Part shown: positions 53,290 through 62,090 of the stretch, piece by piece
How positions within the stretch are numbered: the stretch's first letter is position 1
Layout: each line of letters opens with the position of its first letter
NCBI GenBank assembly: GCA_965219705.1
Contig: OZ244789.1
Coordinates: forward strand, 124,001-188,000
Direction of reading: 5' to 3'
DNA: 64,000 nucleotides
DNA from: JAJECS01 sp965219705
Lineage (GTDB): Bacteria; Chloroflexota; UBA11872
Translations under genes and position numbers: made by a program
Notes under the pieces: model-generated
The model's input: only the letters and a program-made list of their open reading frames with translations
The model's database searches: none
Told to the model about the DNA's origin: nothing

Positions 53290-54312
53290 GTGCCGGAATC
53301 CGCCGCTTCGGAGTCGGGCAGAGCCGCTCGTGCCAGCGGCCCGGAGCCCGCCGTGCGGCGCATGCGTCCGGACGACGCGGATGCGGTGGCGCACGCGCTC
53401 ACGATGGCCTTCGCGCCGGCAACCTCGGCGAGCCCACCGGGGCCGCGCCCTTTGATCACCAACCGCTTGGCGGCCCGCTGGCAAGCGCGATGCGCCGGCG
53501 CGTGGGTGGTCGACGCCCCCGGATTTGGACCGGTGGGCGCGGCCTTCGCCGTCGTCGAGCCGGGAGCCGGCTGGATCGGTGGCCTGGGGGTGCACCCCGC
53601 CTATCGCGGCGTGGGCGTCGGACGCGCCCTGACGACGGCGGCGCTTGGCTTTCTCGACAATTCGGGGTGCGGCGTCGTGGGACTCGAAGCGTCGCCGAAC
53701 GACGGCGCGGTGCTTGGAGCCTATGCCAGGCGCGGCCTGCGGCCCGTTGACGTCACCCTGCGGTTGCGCGCGGACGCCGCCGCATTGGCAACCTCGGGCA
53801 GCGCCGCGGAGCTTCAGGTCAGGCCCTTGCCTGATCCGATGGGATCGGATGGCCCGCAGGCCGGCGGATCGGGCAGTTCGCGAACCGCCCCGACGTCTTC
53901 GGTTGCGGCGATGGGATCGGATTGCCGGCGGGCCGGTGAGGACCAGGTGGCGCGGCGCGCGGCGGCGGTGCCCATGTCGGATGCCACCTTCATGGCGTTC
54001 GGCCCGGGCATGTGCGTGGTCTGCGATCCCGAAGCGCGTCCTGCGGGCACGGCGCTCGAGGTGCGGGTCGGCTTCCTGGGCCGCGACGGATGCTCGATCG
54101 CGTCCGCGTGCCGCGCGCTGGGCCGGGTTGCGCTGGCTCACGGATTACGTTATGTCGAGCTCGATCTGCCCGTGGGGACAGGCGCCGCGCTGCCCGCCCT
54201 GTTCCAGCTCGGCTTCCAAACGGTTGTCAGCACCTTGCGCCTGGCGCGGCCGGCGAATGCCTTTCGACGCGAGTCGTGCGGCGTGCTGGAGCTCGGCCGC
54301 TGGTCGCTCTAG
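53290..54312 (+). CDS. Tandem GNAT-family protein
   Basis: 340 residues from the GTG at 53290; GTG at 53239 gives 17 more residues and is also possible. The N-terminal GNAT domain has VHPAYRGVGVGRALTTAAL (acetyl-CoA loop) and EASPNDGAVLGAYARRG. A Gly/Ser/Arg-rich linker (residues ~178-215) contains a near-direct repeat of a GATCGGAT motif. The second part has LEVRVGFLGRD and YVELDLPVGTGAALPALFQLGF, a degenerate second GNAT. Tandem forms are common in high-GC bacteria. The substrate is unknown. Confidence 0.7.
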   Translation: MPESAASESGRAARASGPEPAVRRMRPDDADAVAHALTMAFAPATSASPPGPRPLITNRLAARWQARCAGAWVVDAPGFGPVGAAFAVVEPGAGWIGGLGVHPAYRGVGVGRALTTAALGFLDNSGCGVVGLEASPNDGAVLGAYARRGLRPVDVTLRLRADAAALATSGSAAELQVRPLPDPMGSDGPQAGGSGSSRTAPTSSVAAMGSDCRRAGEDQVARRAAAVPMSDATFMAFGPGMCVVCDPEARPAGTALEVRVGFLGRDGCSIASACRALGRVALAHGLRYVELDLPVGTGAALPALFQLGFQTVVSTLRLARPANAFRRESCGVLELGRWSL

Positions 54313-54323
54313 CTCGGGCCGCC

Positions 54324-55097
54324 CTAAGGCTTGGTCGCCACGACGATGAGGCGATCGCCCTCACCGTCGAAGGGATCCAGGGCCTCGCTGCCGTAGGTCT
54401 CGATCTGCGAAAAACCGGCGCAGCGCAGGGCCAGCTCCAGCTCGAACCGATGCACGTAACGCAGCTGCATGCGCGTGACGCGGCGCCGCAATTGACCGTC
54501 GGCGCGGATCGCGTCGTAGAAGTGCAGGGCGTCGATGCGTTGCTCGCCCGGGTCCACCTCCCACGACACCAGATGCGTCACGTCCGTTCCGCCGAGATCT
54601 TGGAAGACGCCCTGGGTCCGTAGGACGCCATCCCATGCCGCCAGGCGGTCGAGGGAGGGATTGAACACGTCGAGCGCCAGGATGCCTCCCGACTTGAGCA
54701 CGCCGAGCGCGCCGCGGAGGGTGTCGAGCTGATCTTGCATCGACGTCAGATGCAGGAACGAGTCCAGGGCGCAGAACACGCCGTTGAATTCGACACGGGG
54801 CGGCAAACGCCGCATGTCGCCGCGCTCGAGCTCGATTCGTAGACCACGCTCCTGCGCGCGTTGGCCCGCGATGGCCAGGAGCGCCGGCGACGCGTCGATG
54901 CCGCGTACCTCGAAACCAGCAGCAGCCAGGTCCCGGCCCACGCGGGCGGTGCCGCATGCCAGGTCCAGGATGGGCCCGCCGGATCGCTCGGCCAGGTGAC
55001 GGTACTTCGCGAGATCCTCGTCCCAACGCTCATGCTCGGCCGCGTAGAGCTCGGCAATTGCCGCGTAGGGATCGGTCTCGGGATGAGACGCGTTCAC
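54324..55097 (-). CDS. Class I SAM-dependent methyltransferase, last gene of the SbcCD-like operon
   Basis: 257 residues from the GTG at 55097, which forms a GTGA overlap with the upstream membrane-protein gene; the longer frame is in that gene. Motif I is LDLACGTARVGRDLAAAGF (residues ~45-63), followed by GIDASPALLAIAG and FNGVFCALDSFLHL. The C-terminus is typical of small-molecule methyltransferases. Its placement in the operon hints at a role in the same process, but the substrate is unknown. Confidence 0.85.
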   Translation of the reverse strand: MNASHPETDPYAAIAELYAAEHERWDEDLAKYRHLAERSGGPILDLACGTARVGRDLAAAGFEVRGIDASPALLAIAGQRAQERGLRIELERGDMRRLPPRVEFNGVFCALDSFLHLTSMQDQLDTLRGALGVLKSGGILALDVFNPSLDRLAAWDGVLRTQGVFQDLGGTDVTHLVSWEVDPGEQRIDALHFYDAIRADGQLRRRVTRMQLRYVHRFELELALRCAGFSQIETYGSEALDPFDGEGDRLIVVATKP

Positions 55098-55741
55098 CGG
55101 CTCAGGTGCATGCGCCGAAGGAGCAACTCGGCGCTTATGACCACCAGCACGATCAATATGAACGCCGCGGGGCTGACGACGCGATTGACTGCCGCCGTCG
55201 CCAGCGCCACGGCGCCCACGGCGACGAAGATCGCCTGCCGCGTCACGAGCAACGCGGGCGGTCGGGGCGCCGACGCATCGTCGCTGGTTCGCAACCAGGC
55301 ACCGATCGCCCAGGCGAAGAAGTACGCACCGAAGCCGCTGAGACCCACGAACGCCATCACGTTCTCTGTCCGGTCGGGCGACGTGAATACGACCACGTAT
55401 CCCAACAGACCTACCGTTACCGACCCGCCCAGCCACATGAGACTGTGGATCACATGGGTGAAATCACGTCCGGAGCGCGGGCGCGCTCCGCGTGAGCGGT
55501 AGCCGCGCGGAACCGGCGTTTCGACGTTCAGTACTCGGGGAGAGGTGGGACTGGTTTTCGCGGTCGGCGCACCGGATTTGGCCGTCGCTGCCGGCTTGCT
55601 GGGGCTGGCCGCCGCGGCCGGTGAGGTGGAAGCGGTCGTGGGGGTCGGCGGAGGGGGACTGCTCGTCTCGGCGGGCGGAGTGCGGGCAACCGCCGCGGCC
55701 GGCGCAGCCCCACGCCTGATGGTGAGCGACTGGTCAGCCAA
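55094..55741 (-). CDS. Four-helix membrane protein in the SbcCD-like operon
   Basis: 215 residues. The first ~90 are Ala/Pro/Ser/Thr-rich and probably disordered. About four hydrophobic segments follow (near residues 98-122, 130-150, 165-187 and 190-207). I recognise no family. The start overlaps the SbcC-like gene by 8 bases and the stop overlaps the methyltransferase gene by 4. Since the SbcC-like protein has its own membrane hairpin, this protein is a candidate partner that keeps the complex at the membrane. Confidence 0.7.
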   Translation of the reverse strand: MADQSLTIRRGAAPAAAVARTPPAETSSPPPPTPTTASTSPAAAASPSKPAATAKSGAPTAKTSPTSPRVLNVETPVPRGYRSRGARPRSGRDFTHVIHSLMWLGGSVTVGLLGYVVVFTSPDRTENVMAFVGLSGFGAYFFAWAIGAWLRTSDDASAPRPPALLVTRQAIFVAVGAVALATAAVNRVVSPAAFILIVLVVISAELLLRRMHLSR

Positions 55742-58700
55742 CGGCCTTCAGCCAGCGAGCGGTGGCCGCCTGAGCCGTGGATGGTTCCGACACGCCGTCG
55801 ACGATGGTCGCGACGCGATCGAACCCCGCGCGCGATAAGCCGCCCGGCGCAGCCGTGGCAATCACCTGCGGGAAGTGCCGCTGAAAGCCGGCATGCGTCA
55901 GCGCATCGAGCAGCGCCTCGATCGCCCCGGCGTCGACGCCGTCCGTCGCGGCGTCCAGCCACAGGAAGGCCGGAGCATGAGGAGCGTCGTGCGGGCGAAC
56001 GGCGCTCATGAAGGCCATGCCAACGGCGAGCATGACCGGCTCGCGCAGCGCGGCGGCAACGTCCCGGAGGGATGTCCAGGCATCGCGCTCCTCGTCCCAC
56101 AGGTGCACGGTCAGGTCCGGAGCGATGCGAACGTCCCAGTGCGCCCCCCCGGTCACGCGGCCGATGACCTGCCGCAGGGCAGCCTCGGTTTCCGGCGGGA
56201 CGCCGCCCGTGAGCGCATCGAGGGCCTGGGCCATCATTCGCGACGCGGCCGCCCGCACCCGACGCTGGTCGACGAGATCGTCGAGCGCCGCACGGGACGC
56301 GTCAAAGTCGACCTCGTGACGCACGGCGCCGGTGCGGAGCTCCAGCTGCCGAATCTGGGCATCGAGCTCACGCCGGGCGGCGCGGGCCTGCCGCAGATTC
56401 TTGCGAGCGCCGGCGGGATCGTCGAGGCCGTCATGGTCCAGGTCGGGGAAAATGGCGTGAACCTCCGAGGCGGTCGGCGCGGCGTCGGTGTGGGCGCCCG
56501 TCGCCTGCACGGCGCCGGCCAACTCCGCCGTTGACCGCGCAACCGTGTCGTGCGCGGCACGCGCCGTGTCAATCGCCTGGCGCACTTGGGCCGCCGCTCG
56601 CACCTCGCCAACGGCGGCGATGACGTCCGCGATGGCGGCGAGGCCGTCGAGACGCCCAATGGCGCCCGCGGGCGGCTCGAACCGCGGCAACCCGCGATCG
56701 GCGCTCACCAGCGCGTCGATGGCTTGCGCGATGCCCGGCAGCGCGTTCTCGGCCGCGCGCTGGCCCTGCACTGCGCGCGGACGCGCCGCCTCAAGGTCAG
56801 CGCCCCGGTCCAAGCGGTCCTGCATAGCGTCGAAATCTCGCTGCTGGGCCTCGCGCGCCGCGGCCAAGGCCCGGTGGTCGTCGGACAGGCCAAGGGATCG
56901 AGCCAGCTCGGAGGCCCGACCGCGAGCCCGCCCACTTGCCTCGATCTGGTTGCGGAGCTCGGCTTCGGCGGACGCCGCGAGTTCCTCCGCCCCGGAGACC
57001 TCCAATGCCCGAATGCGCGCCTGCAATCGCTGCACCTCGCGCTCGGCGTGGGCCAGCGCCTGCTGCGTGCGTTCGCAGGCCGATTTGAGGTCGCCCGTCA
57101 CGGCGACGCTGTCGCCATCGGCAAGCCGCCGCAATCTGGCGGTGGCGCTGTCGCGCAGGATGCGTGCGCGCTTCGGCGACGAGGGAACTTCGAGACCGTG
57201 TCGGTGCAGGGTCTGCTCGATCTGGTCCCGCAGCCTGCGATCGGCCGCCGCGCGCGCGGCGTGCTGCTCACCGGCTCGTCGATCATGCTCGAGCGCTGCC
57301 AGGTGGTCGTGAAGATCGGCCTCGGCAGCGTCGCCGGCGCGCTGGGTCCACAGGGACCAGGCGGCACCGGCGGCACTCGTGAGGACGGCCAGGATTCCCA
57401 GTACCGCCAGCGGCGTTGTGCCGGTGAAGCCAATGGTCGCCAGGATGATCCCGACAGCGCCGCCGCTGGCCGACGTCATGAGGCGGGTCCGACGGCGTTG
57501 CGCCTCGATGGCCAACCCCCGCAAGCCCTGCTTGACGCGAGTGACTTCAAGCGCGAGGGACGAATCGTCGAACTCGTCGCGCGCGTGATCAAGCTCGGCA
57601 TCGAGGATGTTGCAGAGCTGGCCCCAGAGCCGGTGCGCGACGGGCAGGTGCTCGTCCTCATGGGCGCGCTTGCGCAGGGTCTGCGCCCGCTCGGCGGCAG
57701 CGCCCGCCTTGCCGTGAACGACCTCAGCCTCCACCAAATCTGAGCGAGCCCGCCGGAGATCATGGGCGGCCTGTTGATGCTTGTCGCGTTGCGCGCGGGC
57801 GCGCTCCGACGCGCGCGATGCCTCGGCGCCCGACACGGCCGCGTCGCAGGCGCGTTCGAGGGCCGCCAGCCGCTCGGCGCCGGCTCGCGCGCGTTGAGCC
57901 AGCGGCGCGAGCTCGGCCTGCACCGCATCCAAACGCTTGACCTCGTCCCGGGCCCGCGCGGCCTTGGCGACGGTGCGGGCGTGATCCGCCCAGAGCGCGG
58001 CAAGCTCCCGCCGGGCAGTCAAGCCATCGCGTTCGTCGCGAAAGCGCCGGCCCAGCGCGCGGTGCCGCTGCTCGGCGGCATCGGCCTGCGCCGCGCGCTC
58101 CGACGCCGTGGTCAGCGCGTGCAGCGCCTGGCCGACGCGCCACTGCTGCAGCAGGCGCTCCGTCTGGGCGATGTCACCCTCGTTGGCGGCGGCCCGCGCC
58201 ACCGCCTGCGCCAGCTCGACGCGCGCTCGGGCCACGGCTTCCTCTTCCAGGTGCGCGGGGCTGTCGGCGAATTCGTATTCCATCCGCTGGATGCGCCGCT
58301 CGCCGAGGAGGCGGCGCAGCAGCGCTCGGATCTCGGCGGGCGCGGGCAACTCGGAGCGTGGCTGCGGCCGAGCCAGCACTTCCAGCGTCTCCTGGTCAAG
58401 TCCCAGCAGGGCGTCGATGGCCGACCGCACTTGGGCATCGCCGCGAATGGTGGTCGAACGCCGGCCGCGGTTGACATGCACTTCAGCCTCGTCGCGGCCC
58501 GTCGCGCTCAGGGTGCGCCGAATGGTCATGGGCCGTCCGGCAGCCGCGAGCGTGCACTCAACCACCGCGCCGTCGGACCTGGCGCGCATGCCGTCGGATG
58601 GGCCGTAGAGGCACGTCATCAGCGCCGCGCGCAACGCTTGCGCTTGATCACCCGGAACGGCGATCAGGTGATGCCCTTGCGGTTGAAATTCCAAGTCAAC

Positions 58701-58751
58701 CCGGTGCAAGGCGCCAAGCTCGCGGACCGTCAGCCGCTCCAGCAGAATCAT
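55734..58751 (-). CDS. SbcC/YhaN-like coiled-coil protein with degenerate ATPase motifs and a membrane hairpin
   Basis: 1005 residues. The N-terminal end aligns with AAA_27/SbcC proteins (LLERLTVRELGALHRVDLEF), but the Walker A site reads VPGDQAQAL (residues 32-40) with no GKS/T. Long Ala/Arg/Glu coiled coils fill residues ~160-420 and ~480-880. A hydrophobic hairpin, about residues 424-466 (IILATIGF, AVLGILAVLTSAAGAAW), sits in the middle, as in YhaN. The signature motif is replaced by LRDVAAALREPVMLAV, and Walker B reads FLWLDAATDGVD (~925-942), keeping one Asp but not the catalytic acid. The start overlaps the SbcD-like gene by 4 bases. It is likely a structural, non-ATPase complex member. 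Confidence 0.75.
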   Translation of the reverse strand: MILLERLTVRELGALHRVDLEFQPQGHHLIAVPGDQAQALRAALMTCLYGPSDGMRARSDGAVVECTLAAAGRPMTIRRTLSATGRDEAEVHVNRGRRSTTIRGDAQVRSAIDALLGLDQETLEVLARPQPRSELPAPAEIRALLRRLLGERRIQRMEYEFADSPAHLEEEAVARARVELAQAVARAAANEGDIAQTERLLQQWRVGQALHALTTASERAAQADAAEQRHRALGRRFRDERDGLTARRELAALWADHARTVAKAARARDEVKRLDAVQAELAPLAQRARAGAERLAALERACDAAVSGAEASRASERARAQRDKHQQAAHDLRRARSDLVEAEVVHGKAGAAAERAQTLRKRAHEDEHLPVAHRLWGQLCNILDAELDHARDEFDDSSLALEVTRVKQGLRGLAIEAQRRRTRLMTSASGGAVGIILATIGFTGTTPLAVLGILAVLTSAAGAAWSLWTQRAGDAAEADLHDHLAALEHDRRAGEQHAARAAADRRLRDQIEQTLHRHGLEVPSSPKRARILRDSATARLRRLADGDSVAVTGDLKSACERTQQALAHAEREVQRLQARIRALEVSGAEELAASAEAELRNQIEASGRARGRASELARSLGLSDDHRALAAAREAQQRDFDAMQDRLDRGADLEAARPRAVQGQRAAENALPGIAQAIDALVSADRGLPRFEPPAGAIGRLDGLAAIADVIAAVGEVRAAAQVRQAIDTARAAHDTVARSTAELAGAVQATGAHTDAAPTASEVHAIFPDLDHDGLDDPAGARKNLRQARAARRELDAQIRQLELRTGAVRHEVDFDASRAALDDLVDQRRVRAAASRMMAQALDALTGGVPPETEAALRQVIGRVTGGAHWDVRIAPDLTVHLWDEERDAWTSLRDVAAALREPVMLAVGMAFMSAVRPHDAPHAPAFLWLDAATDGVDAGAIEALLDALTHAGFQRHFPQVIATAAPGGLSRAGFDRVATIVDGVSEPSTAQAATARWLKAVG

Positions 58752-59869
58752 GCTGCGGGGCTCACTTCGCGCCGCCGAAATCCATCGACGACCGATCGGC
58801 GTGCGCGGGCGATGGTGCCAGCGTTGTCCGCCGACGCCGTAGCGACACTCATGTGCTCGGCGGCACGCCGCACTTCCACCACGAATGATCGCGTCGCCCG
58901 TCCCTCGGCCGACCCCGCCGGCACGTCGAGTTGCGTGACGTCGACGTGCACCAGGGTGCCGGCGGCGGATGCGCGGCGGCTGAGGTCACCAATCCGGCAG
59001 CGATGCCAGAGCTGACGCGGGAACTCGCCGACGAATTCGAGCGTCACGAGCGGCGTGTCGCCGATGAGCGGCGCCAAGCGCTCGCGGAGCGTGGCGGCGG
59101 GGTCGCCGTCGACCAGGTCTCCCGCTGTGAAGCTGATGACCACCTGCGCGGCGCTCGCCAGCTCGCGGAACTCGGCAGCAATCACGCCGTCATGATCGAG
59201 ATCGACCATGGCAAATCCCGCCTCGGCGCGCCGCTCGGTCACCGCGGGCGCGGACCATCCGGGGCAGATCACGGGGATGTCCCCCAGGCGCCGTTGCGAA
59301 GAATCGGGCAAGTCGCCCAGGACAATAAGGTCGGCGGCGGTGGCCGCCTCGGCGTGCTGCAGCGCATGGGCCTCGGTGGTCAGCGCGATGCGGATGGGGC
59401 TGCGGTGCGAACCATTCTCGGCATGGCTGAACGTCGGATCGGCGCCAACCTCGAGCACCAGCCCCGCGACGTCGACCGTCCGGCTGCGGACGCGGTCGTG
59501 TGGCCGCACGCTGGCCAGCAGACCGAGTTCTTCGAGGAATGCAATGCCGGTGCCGTTGGCCGCCGGCTCGCCCGCTTCGTCCATGGCGACTACGACGATT
59601 CCGGCTTCACGCACGCGTCGCAGGCACTGGGACGCAAAACGAACGTCTTCGAGTCCGGGCTCCGACCGCGCAAACAGGCCGCCGGCGATCAGGATGAGAT
59701 CAGCGTCGTCGGCCGCCGCCTGATCGAGGACGCTGGCGAAGCTGCGGCGCGTGTGCGCCTGGTAGAGGGCGCGCTGCTCGGGGCTCAGCGAGGGCGGGGC
59801 AGCGCCGATGAGGTTGCCCGCGGTGAGCACGGCACGGACCGGTGCGGCCGATCCCCGCAGGAACCGCAT
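58748..59869 (-). CDS. SbcD/YhaO-like metallophosphoesterase homologue lacking all metal-site residues
   Basis: 373 residues, the right size for SbcD. The usual DxH, GDxxD, GNHD and GHxH motifs are absent: the matching segments read LTAGNLIG (about 15-22), IAGGLFARSEP (61-71), VVAMDEAGE (93-101) and LGDLPDSSQRRLGDIP (~184-200). The surrounding pattern still follows SbcD/YhaO (ADLILIAG, ALQHAEAATAADLIVLG, AGFAMVDLD). The protein is therefore probably not a nuclease. It starts 6 bases after the DUF4130-like stop and overlaps the SbcC-like gene. Confidence 0.75.
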   Translation of the reverse strand: MRFLRGSAAPVRAVLTAGNLIGAAPPSLSPEQRALYQAHTRRSFASVLDQAAADDADLILIAGGLFARSEPGLEDVRFASQCLRRVREAGIVVVAMDEAGEPAANGTGIAFLEELGLLASVRPHDRVRSRTVDVAGLVLEVGADPTFSHAENGSHRSPIRIALTTEAHALQHAEAATAADLIVLGDLPDSSQRRLGDIPVICPGWSAPAVTERRAEAGFAMVDLDHDGVIAAEFRELASAAQVVISFTAGDLVDGDPAATLRERLAPLIGDTPLVTLEFVGEFPRQLWHRCRIGDLSRRASAAGTLVHVDVTQLDVPAGSAEGRATRSFVVEVRRAAEHMSVATASADNAGTIARARRSVVDGFRRREVSPAA

Positions 59870-59875
59870 ACGCAG

Positions 59876-60481
59876 CTACGCCATCCCCTGCCTCCCAGGT
59901 GCGGCGGCCATTTGCGCCTGACTTGACAGAATATCACTGCCCAATGGCCGGGACCAGATCGACCGCGCCGCCGTGCGGCGGCTGGACGCCAGCTTCAGGC
60001 TGATCCCGCATCCGTCCTGCACGTAGGTGCGCTGGCCGTCCCGGATCATGAGGGTGTGGCCGCGCCAGCGGCGTCGGAAATGCCGCAGCACCAGGTCGAC
60101 CACGGGGAATTGGAAATGCCACTCGGCGACGAGCTGGCGCGGACCCGGCCCGCGGGTGAAGCGCAGGTCGCGCCGCGCGGCATGAACTTCGCGGTAGACC
60201 TGATGTCCCCAACTCAAGGCCAGGTGCGCCTCGCGCGACCCGCGGCCGAGGACGTAGGCCGCGCCATGCTCCAGCACCTGTCCAGCGACTTGGCGCAGCA
60301 CGCGATCGCGCTCCGGGGCCGGATGCCGCAGGGCGTAGCCGTAGACTCGCTCGAGCCGGGCCAAGCGCCGCCGGTCGCGGCGCGCTTGCGCGAGGCGGGA
60401 CCGCACCACAGCCGCGCCCCCGCCCTGAGTCTCGGCGACTTGCTCCAGCAGGGCGATGAACGTGTCCGGCAATCGGCTCAT
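59876..60481 (-). CDS. DUF4130-like protein, first gene of the SbcCD-like operon
   Basis: 201 residues from the ATG at 60481. The frame continues upstream but has no better start. The segment YREVHAARRDLRF (~96-108) and the region WHFQFPVVDLVLRHFRRRW then TLMIRDGQRTYVQDG (~121-157) match the layout of DUF4130, a domain found in putative DNA-repair proteins that act with a radical SAM partner or are fused to uracil-DNA glycosylase. No radical SAM gene is in the window. It is 104 bases downstream of dinB. The match is by eye and partial, so another basic fold is possible. Confidence 0.5.
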   Translation of the reverse strand: MSRLPDTFIALLEQVAETQGGGAAVVRSRLAQARRDRRRLARLERVYGYALRHPAPERDRVLRQVAGQVLEHGAAYVLGRGSREAHLALSWGHQVYREVHAARRDLRFTRGPGPRQLVAEWHFQFPVVDLVLRHFRRRWRGHTLMIRDGQRTYVQDGCGISLKLASSRRTAARSIWSRPLGSDILSSQAQMAAAPGRQGMA

Positions 60482-60543
60482 GTTGGCCTCCAATCGAATC
60501 TGACGCCGATGCTGGTGGGCACGCCCAGAGCCGATGCAACAAC

Positions 60544-60561
60544 CGAACATGCCGTCGAACA
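60544..60561 (-). promoter_or_regulatory. Paired CGAACA sites upstream of the DUF4130-like gene
   Basis: CGAACA occurs at 60544-60549 and 60556-60561, 12 bases apart, in the gap between dinB and the DUF4130-like start (60481). Similar GAAC-rich sequence precedes dinB and lexA. It may be a LexA-type site but lacks the CTACCAGACA part of the block shared by those two genes. Confidence 0.3.
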
Positions 60562-60584
60562 ACGAGAGATCGGCCCGCGCCCGG

Positions 60585-61826
60585 TCACGCGAGCACCGCA
60601 TCGCGCCAGGCATATCGACTCGAGCTCATCCGGGCCTGGCTGGCGAGCAGCGAGGCGGGCGCCAGCACGGCGTCGCCAAATCGCCGGCGAATCAGATCCT
60701 GCGCTTGGTCGAGCCGGCGCCGCTCGCGCGTCTCGGCCGGCCGCAAGGGCAGCTGGCAGTAGGCAACGGTTTCGAGCGCGGTGGCGTGGACCCCAACCAG
60801 GCGGTAGGCATCTCCGACACCGGCCACGCCCAGGAACAGCTCACGGGCTAGCGCGAAGATGGCGGCGCCGATGTCCACGGCCGCCGGCACGGTCGTCTGG
60901 CGCGTGATGGTGCGAAAGTCGGCGTAGCGGACCTTGACGCTGATCGTGCGCGCCCGCAGCTGTTTGGCGCGGAGCCGCTGGCCCACGTGCTCCGCGAGCT
61001 GCTGCAAGTAGTCCACGACCATCGCCCGGTCGTTCACGTCGCGGTCGAAGGTGACTTCGTTGCCAACCGAGCGGCGCTGCCGGGCGGGCGTGACGGCTCG
61101 GGGGTCGACGCCGCGCGAGCGCACGGCGGCCTGGGCGGCAGTGCCGCCGAAGGCCGCATGAACGCGCTCCGGGGCGACGCGGGCCAGGTCGCCGATCGTG
61201 GTCACGCCGCGCCGCGTGAGCTTGGCCCCGGTCTTTGGGCCGATGCCCCACACCATGCGGACCGGCAGCGGGGCAAGGAACGCGGCCTCGGTCCCCGGGA
61301 GAACGACGCGGCAGCCGTCGGGCTTGGCGACCTCGGATGCGATCTTGGCCACGGACTTGGTGGTGGCGACGCCAACCGAGACTGCGAGTCCTTCGCATTC
61401 GCGCACGGCGGCGCGAAGGTGGGCCGCAATCTCTGGCGGCGCGCCATAGCGGCGCTCGCATCCCGTGACGTCCAGAAACGCCTCATCGAGCGACAGCGGC
61501 TCGACGAGCGGGGTGTAGGAGCGAAACCGGTCCATCACGCTGCGCGACACGTCGGCATAGAGGTCCATGCGGCCGGGCAGGAACTCGGCCTGCGGACACA
61601 GGCGCGCGGCCCGGCGCAGGGGCATGGCCGAGTGCACGCCGAACGCGCGCGCTTCATACGAAGCCGCCGCGACGACGCCGCGTGCGTCCCGAGGCCCGCC
61701 GACGATCACGGGTTTGCCGCGCAACTCGGGCCGCTCGCGCTGCTCGATGGCCGCGTAGAAGGCGTCCATGTCGGCGTGCATCACCACCCGATGACCAGTC
61801 CAGGCGGCTGAGCCAGGCTGCTGCAT
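60585..61826 (-). CDS. dinB: DNA polymerase IV (Y-family)
   Basis: 413 residues. Y-family signatures: MHADMDAFYAAIEQ near the start with the catalytic Asp, SLDEAFLDVTGCERR with the second acidic pair, VSVGVATTKSVAKIASE, GIGPKTGAKLTRRGV in the thumb, and the C-terminal little-finger domain (VTFDRDVNDRAMVVDYL). It copies damaged DNA and is usually SOS-induced. No clear beta-clamp motif is seen at its C-terminus. It has an SOS-type operator candidate upstream and sits upstream of the SbcCD-like operon. Confidence 0.95.
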   Translation of the reverse strand: MQQPGSAAWTGHRVVMHADMDAFYAAIEQRERPELRGKPVIVGGPRDARGVVAAASYEARAFGVHSAMPLRRAARLCPQAEFLPGRMDLYADVSRSVMDRFRSYTPLVEPLSLDEAFLDVTGCERRYGAPPEIAAHLRAAVRECEGLAVSVGVATTKSVAKIASEVAKPDGCRVVLPGTEAAFLAPLPVRMVWGIGPKTGAKLTRRGVTTIGDLARVAPERVHAAFGGTAAQAAVRSRGVDPRAVTPARQRRSVGNEVTFDRDVNDRAMVVDYLQQLAEHVGQRLRAKQLRARTISVKVRYADFRTITRQTTVPAAVDIGAAIFALARELFLGVAGVGDAYRLVGVHATALETVAYCQLPLRPAETRERRRLDQAQDLIRRRFGDAVLAPASLLASQARMSSSRYAWRDAVLA

Positions 61827-61856
61827 GTGCGCTGCGAGTTCCGTCGGTTCACGCTC

Positions 61857-61894
61857 ATACTACCAGACAAACACCGAACGAACAAATAACGAAC
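61857..61894 (-). promoter_or_regulatory. dinB promoter and candidate LexA operator
   Basis: On the plus strand CTACCAGACA (61860-61869), five bases, then CGAACG (61875-61880) matches a block in front of lexA at 16 of 21 positions. In the gene direction it sits just upstream of TAGTAT (61857-61862), an extended -10 with TGG before it. A GAAC direct repeat with 7 bases between (61880-61894), the form used by alphaproteobacterial LexA, overlaps the upstream end. Confidence 0.55.
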
Positions 61895-61979
61895 ATAGAG
61901 TCGAGGGTTCTTCGAGTCGTGCTTGAGCCGCCTCAAGCACGCCAGGCCGGGCTAGCTGCGCGGCCCTGCACGGGCATCG

Positions 61980-62006
61980 GAGATTCCTCGCGATGCTCGA
62001 ATGACA
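61980..62006. repeat. GATTCCTCGC...GAATGACA palindromic repeat, reverse copy
   Basis: Reverse-complement copy of the family at 17926-17955 and 45979-46005. Another, slightly diverged copy lies at 62127-62152 (AGATTACTCGCGATGCCCGG). All four are in gene-free stretches. Confidence 0.65.
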
Positions 62007-62013
62007 ACGGTGG

Positions 62014-62090
62014 CCGGTGGCCCGCGCTGCGTGCAGCGTGGGATCGACCCGGGTTGGATTCCCCAGGCTGCCCGCAGCCTGGGCCACCGG
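62014..62090. repeat. Composite palindrome of two hairpins
   Basis: Outer arms CCGGTGGCCC (62014-62023) and GGGCCACCGG (62081-62090) enclose two inner hairpins, one with arms CCCGCGC/GCGTGGG (62021-62042) and one with CCCAGGC/GCCTGGG (62062-62083). It is a paired, head-to-head arrangement of the element seen singly at 45882-45903 and 48414-48435, similar in design to BIMEs. It sits in the 469-base gap (61827-62295) between dinB and lexA, which has no gene. Confidence 0.75.
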
